Below are positions 33,856 to 44,043 of a stretch of 64,000 nucleotides of DNA, piece by piece; the stretch's first letter is position 1, and every line of letters starts with the position of its first letter. The DNA comes from Myroides sp. NP-2. Its GTDB lineage: Bacteria > Bacteroidota > Bacteroidia > Flavobacteriales > Flavobacteriaceae. A program made the position numbers and the translations under genes. Under the pieces are notes generated by a model. It made no database searches and was not told the DNA's origin. It saw only the letters and a program-made list of their open reading frames with translations. The stretch covers positions 186,001-250,000 of the forward strand of contig NZ_JACHTD010000004.1 of the NCBI RefSeq assembly GCF_014145665.1, given 5' to 3'.

Positions 33856-35322
33856 TTATTGCCTTAAATCGACTTCTTTAAGTGGAATTACTTTGGTTTT
33901 ATACTTGAATTTGTGGAAGAAGTAGAAGAACAAGAAAAAGGGAATACCCATATAGGTAATTAGTATTCCTTTCCAATCGACAATTCCTTCAAATATCATT
34001 TGGCTATCCTGTCCGATGATTACAAATAAGCAGAGGACGAAAGCGAAGATAGGACCAAAGGGGAAGAGTTTGGCGCGGTAGACTAGTTTTTGGGTGTCAT
34101 ATCCTTGAGCGACGTAGGCTCTTCGGAAGCGGTAATGGCTAATGGCAATTCCCAACCAAGCGATGAAGCCGGTAAGTCCTGAAGCAGCAAGAATAAAGTC
34201 AACGGCTTGAGGTGTAACGGATTGAATAATAAAAATGAGTAGTACAATCAATGCTGTTGCCAATAGGGCTAGGATGGGTACTCCTTGTTTATTCGTTCGG
34301 CCAAAAGAGCGATGTGCCATACCGTCTTTTCCCATGGCATAAAGCATACGCGTAGAAGCGTACATACCCGAATTTCCAGCTGATAAGATTGAGGTTAAAA
34401 TAACCGCATTCATCAAGGCGGCAGCAAAAGCCCAGTGTGCTTTTTCAAAGACTAGTGTAAAGGGCGATTTGGCAATTTCCGTAATATCGGCGCCCAAGAG
34501 TTGTGGACTAGTATAAGGAATGATTAATCCAATTACAAAAATAGACAGAATGTAGAAAATGAGAATTCTCCAAAATACTTGTTTAATTGCTTTGGGGATG
34601 TTTTTCTCTGGATGTTCTGACTCACCTGCTGTAATGCCGATTAGCTCAGTACCCTGAAAAGAGAATCCCGCAATGAGGAAGACTCCTAGTACAGTCAAAA
34701 ACTTGCCAGAAAACCCATCGCCTAGGAAAGGGGCGTCCCCTAGGGTAAAGTTGGTAAAGCCGATGTATTCTCCACCGAGGATCCCAAAAATAGTCAGCAA
34801 TCCTACAGCTAAAAAGACGATAACGGTGACCACCTTTATAAAGGCAAACCAGTATTCGGATTCGCCATAGGCCTTGACGGATAAGGTATTCAGACCTAAA
34901 ATGACAAAAAAGAAACACAAGCTCCAAGCCCAAGGCGGAAGAATATTCATCGGTTCCCAATACGAGATGACCAATGCGGCAATAGAAACGTCTACAGCTA
35001 CTGTAATGACCCAGTTAAACCAATAATTCCACCCCAAAGCATAGCCCAATGATGGGTCGACAAATCGAGAAGCATAGGTGCTAAATGAACCAGATACGGG
35101 TAGATAGGTTGCCATTTCCCCTAAAGAAGTCATCAAGAAATAAACCATTACACCAATGGCTCCATAGGCCAATACAGCCCCTCCTGGACCTGCTTGTTGA
35201 ATAGCTTCTCCACTTGCCATAAATAGCCCTGTTCCAATACATCCTCCAATGGCAATCATGGTGAGATGACGAGCTTTAAGTTTACGTTGTACGCCTGTTT
35301 GGCCGTGCTGTTGTTCTGTCAT
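33856..35322 (-). CDS. APC-family amino-acid permease
   Basis: A 488-residue, 12-helix transporter. The start is put at 35322 (MTEQQHGQTGVQRKLKARHL); a frame from 35385 would add 21 residues of unlikely composition. Family motifs are AIGGCIGTGLFMASGEAIQQ in helix 1, then AGPGGAVLAY, and GFSFQGTELIGITAGESEHP, followed by NIPKAIKQVFWR. This is the AAT subgroup that includes LysP, AroP and GABA permeases, so it should import an amino acid by proton symport; the LysP-like motif hints at a basic one, which I cannot confirm. Confidence 0.88.
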   Translation of the reverse strand: MTEQQHGQTGVQRKLKARHLTMIAIGGCIGTGLFMASGEAIQQAGPGGAVLAYGAIGVMVYFLMTSLGEMATYLPVSGSFSTYASRFVDPSLGYALGWNYWFNWVITVAVDVSIAALVISYWEPMNILPPWAWSLCFFFVILGLNTLSVKAYGESEYWFAFIKVVTVIVFLAVGLLTIFGILGGEYIGFTNFTLGDAPFLGDGFSGKFLTVLGVFLIAGFSFQGTELIGITAGESEHPEKNIPKAIKQVFWRILIFYILSIFVIGLIIPYTSPQLLGADITEIAKSPFTLVFEKAHWAFAAALMNAVILTSILSAGNSGMYASTRMLYAMGKDGMAHRSFGRTNKQGVPILALLATALIVLLIFIIQSVTPQAVDFILAASGLTGFIAWLGIAISHYRFRRAYVAQGYDTQKLVYRAKLFPFGPIFAFVLCLFVIIGQDSQMIFEGIVDWKGILITYMGIPFFLFFYFFHKFKYKTKVIPLKEVDLRQ

Positions 35323-35676
35323 TTTTTGTCGTTTAAAACAAATGTAACTATTAATACGAATTAGTCCCTCTGTTTTCTTTTTCAATATGTGAAAAATATA
35401 TGCAATCAGGGAAACCTATTTAGTATATTAAGATGTTTTTCCGCCAAATGTGCCATATAGTGGTAAAATCGTACTGTTATTGTTATGTTAAAAATTAAAT
35501 TTTTATACTTATTTAAAGAATTTAAATTTAAAATATATCGTTTAATTTTTGATAAAAATATGATTATTAATTCATAATGATGCTAAATTAGTTACTCCTA
35601 TGTGATTTTGGTGTTGTTTTTACTGGAAAACATATTAACTTAGTTTTAAAATTCAGTAGAAAATAAACATAAAGTT
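35323..35676. other. Intergenic region upstream of the first adhesin gene
   Basis: The 354 bases are AT-rich. I see no frame, clear hairpin or good promoter box. Confidence 0.45.
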
Positions 35677-38600
35677 ATGAAAAGAATGAAATCGCGAATA
35701 CGTGGAGTCTTAGTGACTGCACTAGTCATACCATCTCTTGTGTTTGCATCTCCCGCATTGTCCAATTGGGCTAGTAAAATGCAACGCTATGTCATTCAAA
35801 CATTCCCTTTCTTTGGTGAGGAAGCAATAGGGGGAAATGTACGTACGCAAGCACTCTTTGAGGATGAAGATTGCGCAGTCATTACCCAATTGCCCTTTGT
35901 CGAGACCTTTGCAAGTGATTCGGAAACAAAACCCTGTTGGACCGTCATCAACAATAATGAGGATGGTAGTACCTGGGATTTGAACGATACTACAACGCCT
36001 TATGTCGGCGATCAAGTAGCTGTAATGACAACAGATGGCTTAGATGGTGAAAATGACGATTGGATGATTTCGCCTACCATCACCTTAACAGCCAATCAAC
36101 GCTTGCGCTATCACTACAAAGTGGAAGCTAGTGATGAACCCAATGATTTTCGCGTGATGCTCTCTACATCGGGTACGGCGGTTGAGAACTTTGAACACGA
36201 ATTATTACCCCTACAAGCGTACGACAATGTGACCTATAAAGAGCAAATTATCTACCTCAAAGATGCCAATGGCAATTTCTTTGACGGTGATGTTACTATC
36301 GCGTGGCACGTTCCTCCTGGAGGTGTAGATGGTTGGCGCTTATATATTGACAATGTAATTGTTGAGGATGTTCCGACTTGTCCTGCTCCTGTAAATATTC
36401 AACTGTCTACTCCCACTGCTGTTGGGGTGCAAGTGAATTGGGAACAAGGGTATCAAGAAGAACAGTGGGAAGTGGTTGCTCAAGCTGAAGGAAGCCCTAT
36501 GCCTACTTCGGGTACTTCGGTAGACGAGACATCATTTACTTTTACCGAATTGAACAGCAATACAGTATACGACATATACGTTCGCGCTATATGCGATGGG
36601 GAAGAGGGAACGACCCATTCTGATTGGACAGGCCCTATTCGATTTAGAACGAATATGATTCCCGTTGCTTTGCCTTTTACTGAAGATTTTGAAGGGGAGA
36701 CTAACTTTGTTTTCATCGGAACAAAAGACAACAAATGGAATATTGGTACTGCAGTGAATAACGGCGGTACGCATGCCATGTATATTAGCAATGACCTTGG
36801 CGTAACTTATCAATATACCACAGACGATGACGATTGGACTTCTACTCAATCCTACGCATATCAAGATTTTGACATCGAGGCTGATGTAAATGAACTTCAA
36901 TTGAGTTTTGACTGGCGTTGTATGGGCGAAGGTCAATTTTGGCCTAGTGATTATTTTAGGGTTTGGGCTGTATCTACCGATTATCAAATCCTCCCTAATG
37001 AACCTATTGATGAATTTGCAGATGGCGTATTTCCTATTGGCGCATCCGATTATAAAATGAATAATACCTTCGCCAATGAAGTGATCTTTTTTGATGGGAC
37101 ACCTTTTGCAGGCAGTACACTGCGCCTCGTTTTTGAATGGACTAATGACGGTAGTAGTGGTACTCAACCTCCAGCGGCAATTGACAATATCGACTTGAGA
37201 AGAGTGCTTTGTAGTCGACCGCAAAACTTAAACTTAATAAGTGCAACAGCTACCGAATTTACCGTTGGTTGGACAGCCGTTACCGATGTAGAGGATTACG
37301 AGTTGATAATTAAAACCAATCCATTACCCGTGGCTGTGGATACGGATATACCCACTCATACAGCAGAAGGAAACTCATTTGTGTTTACGGAGGTCAACCA
37401 AGGCTCTTTTTACTACGTTTGGCTGAGAACCTCTTGTGACGAGGATACAAAAAGTATGTGGATCGGCCCTCTAGCCGTGAATATACCAAAAATTCCACCG
37501 GTTTCTTTGCCGTATATCGAAGATTTTGAAGGGGATGTGTACTTCCAAACCACTACTGAAGAGCAACATAAATGGGTAACTGGAAATGCTAGTAGCGCTT
37601 CTGGAAGCAGATCGTTGTACGTAACCAAAGACGAAGGTCTTACTAATACCTATTATGGAGAGGTAAGCGCAGCTATTCACGCATTTAAAGACGTTATCAT
37701 TCCTGCAAACTCCCAAGAATTAGAACTTTCTTTTACGTGGAAAGCTTATGGTGAAACAACCATAGACTGGGATACTTGGGATGAAATACCTAGTGATTAC
37801 ATGAGAGTGTGGCTTGTTCCTGCCTCTTTTACACCTACGGCGGGTACGTTAATTACGCCTGCTGCCAATCGCATTGAAATTGATCCTACAAATCCGTTTT
37901 TCCAACAGAGAAACTTTACCCAACAGCGCTATATTATTCCTGCTGCCCCTTGGGCCGGACAAAACATGCGCTTGGTGTTTGAGTGGATTCAGAATGATTT
38001 TAGCGAAAGACAACCCCCTGCTATCGTTGACAATGTAGCCATCAAAGAGTACAATTGTCAGGATGTCGAAGATGTACAAGTGATTCGAATAGAAAATACA
38101 GAAAACTTTGAAGTGACTTGGACCCCTGCAGCTGGTCAAACCAAATGGGAGGTGTTCATTATCGAAAGTGGTCAACCTTTTCCAACGCTTAGCGATACGG
38201 GAATTGTCGTAGAAGGCGATCCTTCTTACATCATTGAAAATGTACCAGTAGGTGATTTCTATAAAGTATTTGTACGTCCTATTTGTTCGGATACGAATTC
38301 AGGATGGTGGATAGGCCCTGTAGATTACGGTATTTTCTATCCTTCGGGATGTGCGAGTATTTCGCTTGAAGATATAGATCTTGATATTTCCGTTGATGGG
38401 GAGTATATTATTTGTAGCGAAGATCCATATCCTATTGAACTAAAAGCCGACTACTACGACATTAAAGCCACCACTCAATATGAGGTAGAGCAAATTGATT
38501 ACGACCCTCCATTCCCGTTCTTTGGCGGTGGTGCAGTAGATTTAACGGTTGATGATTACTGGTCTGAAATTATTGATTTAGGCTTTGATTTCTGCTTCTT

Positions 38601-40323
38601 TGGCAATAGCTATGACAAAGTATTGATCAATACCAACGGCGCCATCAGCTTTAGTATTGAAGGTGAAGTAGCCGATGGACGCTATGAACCAAATTCAGGT
38701 TCTAGCTGGTCTTTCGATGAGGAATTGCCCTTTGAAGCTCAAGGTGCCGACGCTCCTTTTGTAAACGCTATTTTTGGTGTGATGCAAGATCTGAATCCCG
38801 ATCCAACCTCAGGGGCTTCACCCGATGATTTTTCAATCAATTACCAGATTATTGGAGAATATCCTTGCCGTGCCTTAGTGTTTAATATCTATCATTTGGG
38901 GCTATACGATCAGCGCTATGATCCAGATGATATCGAAGGAAGCACGCAAACCTCTCAAATTGTGTTGTATGAAATCACCAATATTATTGAAGTTTATGTA
39001 AAAAATAGACCTGTAATAGATCCAGATGCTGAGTTCAGACACAATGATGCAAATGGCATAATTGGTATTCAAAATCAAGATGGTACAGTTGCTTATGTAC
39101 CTCCTGGAAGAAATACAGGGGATTGGGTAGCGCAAAATGAAGCTTGGCGCTTTACTCCAGCTGGTCCTTCAATCGCTAGTTTTGAGTGGTTGAAAAATGG
39201 CGAGCCTTTTTCTACACAAACCGATATCGCAGTTACAATTGAGGAATCCGTTACCTATAGTGGGGTAATTAAGTATGCACACTGTAATGGTGAAGAAATG
39301 GTCATTAAGAAAGACTTTGCTTTCTTAAAAGAGCCGATGGAATTTGCAACGCCTAAGACGTTGTTTGATTGTGCCAAGAAACCAGGATCTACGTTTACCT
39401 ATGACTTAAACGAGAATGTCCCTGTGGTCTTAGCAGGTTTAGATTCGGAAGAGTATGAGGTAGCCTACTACAAGTCGCAAGCGGATGCCGATGCGGATGA
39501 AAATGAACTAAATGCAACATATGAAACACAGACGCCAAATGTTGATACGATCTTTATGAAGATCACCAATAAGCTGACGCACTGTTCTAAAGTCATTTCC
39601 TTTACCCTTGGGATAAACGAACAGCTAGGAGCAACGCAAATACAACCGATTTTCAAGTGTAAAGAAGCCCTTTTACCTGCACTAGCAGCGGGAGAAGCCT
39701 ACTATACGGAACCTTACGGGGGCGGTATTAAATATGAGGCAGGAGCGCGCTATAGCGAAGTAGGTCAACATACACTTTACGTGTACAAAGAGGATGAAAA
39801 GGGCTGTTATGGAGAATCTACCCTGAGCATTGAGATTTTACCAGAGGTTTTTGCTCCTATCATCGAAGATAAAGTCTTTGCTTGTGAGGCATTTAGATTG
39901 CCTATTCTGCCAGAGGGAACAAAGTATTATACCGAACCAAATGAAATGGGAATCGAATTAGAACCTAACTATGAGGTAATCGTTCCTATGACGATTTATA
40001 TGGTGACGCGAAATGGAAATAAAGACGTGTACTGCTATGATGAAAGTAGTTTTACCGTTGATTTCGAAGATTGTCCTGTTCCTAAAGGTTTTTCACCCAA
40101 TGGAGATGGTCTAAACGATTCCTTTGACTTGAGTAATCACGGAGTAGCTAAAATCCAGATTTTTAACCGAAACGGTACAGAAGTCTATTCACACGGTCTT
40201 GGTTATACCAACCAATTTGTCGGAAAAGATAAGGCTGGAAATCAATTGCCAAGTGGTACCTACTATTATGTGATTGTATCTCACGGTAAATTGAAAACAG
40301 GTTGGGTGCAGTTGAGTTATTAA
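35677..40323 (+). CDS. Giant cell-surface adhesin-like protein exported by type IX secretion
   Basis: A 1548-residue surface protein. A signal peptide (MKRMKSRIRGVLVTALVIPS) is followed by three alternating units of a choice-of-anchor J/MAM-like lectin fold (about 70-230, 330-515 and 610-795; each has a xLPFxExFE start) and a fibronectin type III domain (about 237-328, 516-605 and 798-890; VxWxxG-type). Then comes a domain around 940-1160 with FDFCFFGNSYDKVLINTNGA, two immunoglobulin-like or cell-wall-type domains, and a C-terminal CHU_C sorting domain beginning VPKGFSPNGDGLNDSFDLSN. The CHU_C tail is the T9SS type B signal. It probably binds matrix or glycans outside the cell. A paralogue follows at 40774. 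Confidence 0.88.
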   Translation: MKRMKSRIRGVLVTALVIPSLVFASPALSNWASKMQRYVIQTFPFFGEEAIGGNVRTQALFEDEDCAVITQLPFVETFASDSETKPCWTVINNNEDGSTWDLNDTTTPYVGDQVAVMTTDGLDGENDDWMISPTITLTANQRLRYHYKVEASDEPNDFRVMLSTSGTAVENFEHELLPLQAYDNVTYKEQIIYLKDANGNFFDGDVTIAWHVPPGGVDGWRLYIDNVIVEDVPTCPAPVNIQLSTPTAVGVQVNWEQGYQEEQWEVVAQAEGSPMPTSGTSVDETSFTFTELNSNTVYDIYVRAICDGEEGTTHSDWTGPIRFRTNMIPVALPFTEDFEGETNFVFIGTKDNKWNIGTAVNNGGTHAMYISNDLGVTYQYTTDDDDWTSTQSYAYQDFDIEADVNELQLSFDWRCMGEGQFWPSDYFRVWAVSTDYQILPNEPIDEFADGVFPIGASDYKMNNTFANEVIFFDGTPFAGSTLRLVFEWTNDGSSGTQPPAAIDNIDLRRVLCSRPQNLNLISATATEFTVGWTAVTDVEDYELIIKTNPLPVAVDTDIPTHTAEGNSFVFTEVNQGSFYYVWLRTSCDEDTKSMWIGPLAVNIPKIPPVSLPYIEDFEGDVYFQTTTEEQHKWVTGNASSASGSRSLYVTKDEGLTNTYYGEVSAAIHAFKDVIIPANSQELELSFTWKAYGETTIDWDTWDEIPSDYMRVWLVPASFTPTAGTLITPAANRIEIDPTNPFFQQRNFTQQRYIIPAAPWAGQNMRLVFEWIQNDFSERQPPAIVDNVAIKEYNCQDVEDVQVIRIENTENFEVTWTPAAGQTKWEVFIIESGQPFPTLSDTGIVVEGDPSYIIENVPVGDFYKVFVRPICSDTNSGWWIGPVDYGIFYPSGCASISLEDIDLDISVDGEYIICSEDPYPIELKADYYDIKATTQYEVEQIDYDPPFPFFGGGAVDLTVDDYWSEIIDLGFDFCFFGNSYDKVLINTNGAISFSIEGEVADGRYEPNSGSSWSFDEELPFEAQGADAPFVNAIFGVMQDLNPDPTSGASPDDFSINYQIIGEYPCRALVFNIYHLGLYDQRYDPDDIEGSTQTSQIVLYEITNIIEVYVKNRPVIDPDAEFRHNDANGIIGIQNQDGTVAYVPPGRNTGDWVAQNEAWRFTPAGPSIASFEWLKNGEPFSTQTDIAVTIEESVTYSGVIKYAHCNGEEMVIKKDFAFLKEPMEFATPKTLFDCAKKPGSTFTYDLNENVPVVLAGLDSEEYEVAYYKSQADADADENELNATYETQTPNVDTIFMKITNKLTHCSKVISFTLGINEQLGATQIQPIFKCKEALLPALAAGEAYYTEPYGGGIKYEAGARYSEVGQHTLYVYKEDEKGCYGESTLSIEILPEVFAPIIEDKVFACEAFRLPILPEGTKYYTEPNEMGIELEPNYEVIVPMTIYMVTRNGNKDVYCYDESSFTVDFEDCPVPKGFSPNGDGLNDSFDLSNHGVAKIQIFNRNGTEVYSHGLGYTNQFVGKDKAGNQLPSGTYYYVIVSHGKLKTGWVQLSY
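40033..40323 (+). repeat. T9SS sorting-domain segment shared with 45631-45921 (about 98% identical)
   Basis: 291 bases, from TGCTATGATGAAAG to the stop codon, differ at only five positions from 45631-45921, whereas the sequence just upstream has diverged. The boundary is sharp at the codon for the C of CYDESS. Confidence 0.95.
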
Positions 40324-40773
40324 TGGTGAGTGGTGATTTTTCGAAAATATAGTTTTTTTGTTGAAGAAATATCTTGTCAAAAGCCGAATAACAAACCGTA
40401 ACGCAGTGAAGGCTCATCCAACGCCAAAACAGAATATCTAATACAGTATATAAAGCTTGCGGATACCCGCAAGCTTTTTTATTTACTTGACCTGTGAGAA
40501 GGAAAAAAATCGCATCTAATCAACTTTTTGCTATCCAAGCTTTACACTTTTAATAAATGGCTGAATATGATTGTATTATAACGAAAAGAAGGAGTGTTAA
40601 ATATCAATCGCAATCTTTTATTTCTCTTTTAATTTCCAACAATAGTTTCATTAATTATTTTTTAATCGGTAAATATTTACCATTTGTTTAAATGTGTTAA
40701 AACTACGTGTTTTTTATACTTTTTCTTTTATATATTTTTGTATTATATATGTATTAATTACAATAAATGTATT
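40324..40773. other. Intergenic region with heptamer fragment, dispersed repeat copy and terminator
   Basis: Directly after the stop is GGTGAGTGGTGA, a fragment of the heptamer family. Positions 40390-40432 (AAACCGTAACGCAGTGAAGG, then CTCATCCAACGCCAAAACAG) are a diverged copy of the roughly 65-bp unit seen near 61-62.5 kb. A terminator with arms AAAGCTTGCGG (40452-40462) and CCGCAAGCTTT (40467-40477) follows. The last 290 bases are AT-rich with no gene. Confidence 0.7.
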
Positions 40774-43700
40774 ATGTTAAATAAAAGAATACGTTGGATA
40801 GGTCTTGCACTTGTAGTTTTACCAATTTTTGCTTTAGCTTTTACTTCTTTTACGTCGTGGGCCCAAGAGCAAGAGCATCCTCAAGTCACTCAATCTACTT
40901 CTTCACTTACAACCAATCTGTTGCTTAGAAGTTCCTTTATTCTAGAAGATAATTTTGAAAATAATGCTGAGGGGTGGGTATTTTCTAATTCCCTTGTAAA
41001 TCAGTGGTTTGTAGGCTTTCCTACAGCATTTTTAGCGGAAGGCGAACCCAACCTTGGTTTATATGTAAGCAATGAGGAGAGTGCATTTACTTATACCAAT
41101 GATGAAGCTGCTGTTTCCCACGCGTATAAAAGTATTCAACTGCCTATTGGTGTAAACAAAATTCGAGTGAATTTTGACTGGGTTAGTGGGGGATATGGTG
41201 TTTTTGACGAAACTACATTTGAATTTAATGGAAGAGATTACCTCAAGGTATGGCTCGTTCCTCAAGCGTTTGTGCCAACAGCCAATGTACCTATTACAGC
41301 TGAGAATAGCCAAGGAATGACGATTACTTCCTTTCCTTATTTTGAAAATAGTTGGATGGTTCAACGCGAAAATGCCCTAGTTGAACTAGGGGCTTTAGCA
41401 GGTCAACCCGTTAAGATCGTATTGGAATGGGTCAACCAAGGAGAGGGGTTTGGTACAGTTCCAGCAGCAGTGCGAAACTTATCAATTGTAGCTATCGATT
41501 GTGGAACTATTGATCAACTGCCTTTTGTAGAAAATTTTTCCTTCGAATCGGCAACCCGAGATTGTTGGTCAATTGTCGCAAATAATGAAGAACACGGAAC
41601 TTGGGAATTTACTGAAATTCAGGTAGATGGTGGGTTGAACCCCGATTATGCACTTCCTGTTGCTATAATTGACCGCGGGAATAGCAGTGGAGAAAACGAC
41701 GATTGGTTGGTTGCACCTACAGTAAAACTGACAGGAAATCAACAGCTTGTATATTCATATAAAGCAGGTTCAGATAGGGAAGGAGATCCGTTTCGCGTAA
41801 TGTATTCTAATTCAGGCAATGCAATCACAGCATTTACCCATACTTTAGTTCCTGTTGCGGATTATAATACGATACCTTTTATTGAAGAGGTTGTTCCCCT
41901 TGTAGATGAGGAAGGAATTCCGCTAACTGGTGATATTACAGTGGCTTGGCATATCCCGACAGGAGGTACTCAAGGCGGACAAGTCGCAATTGCTAAGGTG
42001 AGAATTGAAGATATACCGACTTGTGAAACACCGCACAATATCCGTGTAGAGGAGGTGGATGAAAATTCGGCAACCGTAACTTGGACTGCTGAGGCAACAC
42101 AGCAATGGGAGCTTGCTATTGTACCAATGGGAGACGAGCTACCCGAAACAGGTATAGTGGTTGAGCAGTCCGACTATAACATACAAGATTTAAAGAGCGA
42201 TACAGCGTATGATCTTTATGTGCGCAGTAGATGTACAACAGCAACTGGCCTAGCTGTTTCAGCATGGGCAGGACCTATATCCTTTAGAACTACACTGCTG
42301 CCCGTTGCCCTGCCGTATACTGAAGATTTTGAAAATAATCCGCAGTGGGGAAAGAGCAATGATGAAGTCAATCAATGGATTATTGGAGAAGCAATTAACC
42401 ATGGGGGAACCCATGCCCTGTATATTTCTGATGATGAGGGGGTGAGTAATCACTATACTCTTACTCAACGACAGCTGTCTCATGTTTATAAAGACCTTAT
42501 TATCCCCGATGGTGTAGTAGATCTATCTGTAGCATTTGATTGGAGGAATGTTGGAGAAGTGGGAATTGACCATTTTAGAGTTTGGCTTGTGCCTACTTCT
42601 TACGTTCCATTAGCTGGTCGTGAATTAAGAGGAGGTGAGCGTCAGATTCAATTGGGACAAGAGCAAAGCTTTACGGATGCTAGAGATTTTGTGACTTCAG
42701 AAATTCGCGCTGATATTCAAACCTTCTCAGGACAAAATGCGCGTTTAGTTTTTGAATGGGTCAATGCAGAGTATGGCGGAAATCAACCACCAGCAGCCCT
42801 TGATAATCTCGTGGTGAAAACAACCAATTGCCCACAGCCTTTTGCAACAGCCGCAACCGAAATAACACAAAATAGCGCTGAAATTAGTTGGGATCCTGCA
42901 GTGGGCGTTACTGCTTACGATGTCTATCTCACCACCACACTAGCTGTGCCAACAGAAACTACAGTACCTACTTATGCAAATGTCAACAGCCCATTTACCT
43001 TGACTGATTTACAAGCAAATACGCGTTACTATATTTGGGTGCGTTCTGCTTGTAGTGAAGGAAATGCTAGTTTTTGGATTGATCCGATTAATTTTATTAC
43101 ATCTCAGGTCCCAGTTGAACTTCCCTATACGGATGGTTTTGAAGAGGGAATGGATTGGAGTGTTGATGTAGGACAAACCAACGCTTGGGTGAGGGGAACC
43201 GCCATAGCAAATCAAGGGACTCGATCACTTTATATTTCAAATAATCAAGGACAAGCATACAATTATGACACACAAAAAATGTCCATTTCTCATGTGTATC
43301 GCGATATTGTTATTCCATCAGATGCCGAAGAATTAACCCTGTCTTTTGATTGGTTGGTTGCAGGTGAAATTTCAAGAAATAATCCCAAAGATTATTTTCG
43401 CGTACTCAAAATTCCGATTACAACAATTCCAACTGGAGGAGAACTATTGCCTGTAAATGCTGATAATAGCGTAGTAGGCCAATCCTATTATGTCAATTCT
43501 TCCAGATGGAATACAGCAACTGCTGTTGTCGATGTTCGCGAAAATCAAGGGGAAACTATTCGCTTGGTTTTTGAATGGATCAATGACGACCAAAACGGAA
43601 CTCAACCTCCTGCTGCAATTGATCATATTAGATTAGCTACCTCGACCTGTCTCAGTGTAAAAAATCCCAGAGCCGAGCGAGTGAGCTATACCAACAATAT

Positions 43701-44043
43701 GCGTTTGTCTTGGACACCACAAGGAAGCGAAACCAAATGGGAGGTGTTTACAACACAGCAAGGAAGTCCAGGACCTGATGCAACTACTACCGGTATACTT
43801 GTTGAAGGAGAACCATCCTTAGTACTCGAAAATGTGGAAGAAGGACAGTACTTTGTTTACTATGTTCGCGCTATTTGTGAGGGTGTAGACGAAGAGGATA
43901 AAGCAATATGGGTCGGACCTATTTTGTATTCTTATTTTGTACCGCCTGTTTGTATTGAATTGGAAGGAGGAATTGAGGGAATGCCTAATCACGAAAGCGA
44001 CACCTATCTAATTTGTGAGCAAGGACCTGTAACCAAAAAATAA
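40774..44043 (+). pseudogene. Second adhesin paralogue, 5' part, ended by an in-frame TAA
   Basis: The 1089-residue open part starts at MLNKRIRWIGLALVVLPIFA (signal peptide; the ATG at 40774 is preferred over 40684, which would add a second hydrophobic stretch). It has choice-of-anchor/FN3 units as in the first gene, though with lower identity. It stops at TAA 44041-44043 in the middle of the domain after PVCIELEGG. The paralogue has L at this place, so one T-to-A change (TTA to TAA) explains it; the downstream 1878 bases continue in the same frame. Without the CHU_C tail the product could pass Sec but not T9SS. A sequencing error cannot be excluded. Confidence 0.8.
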
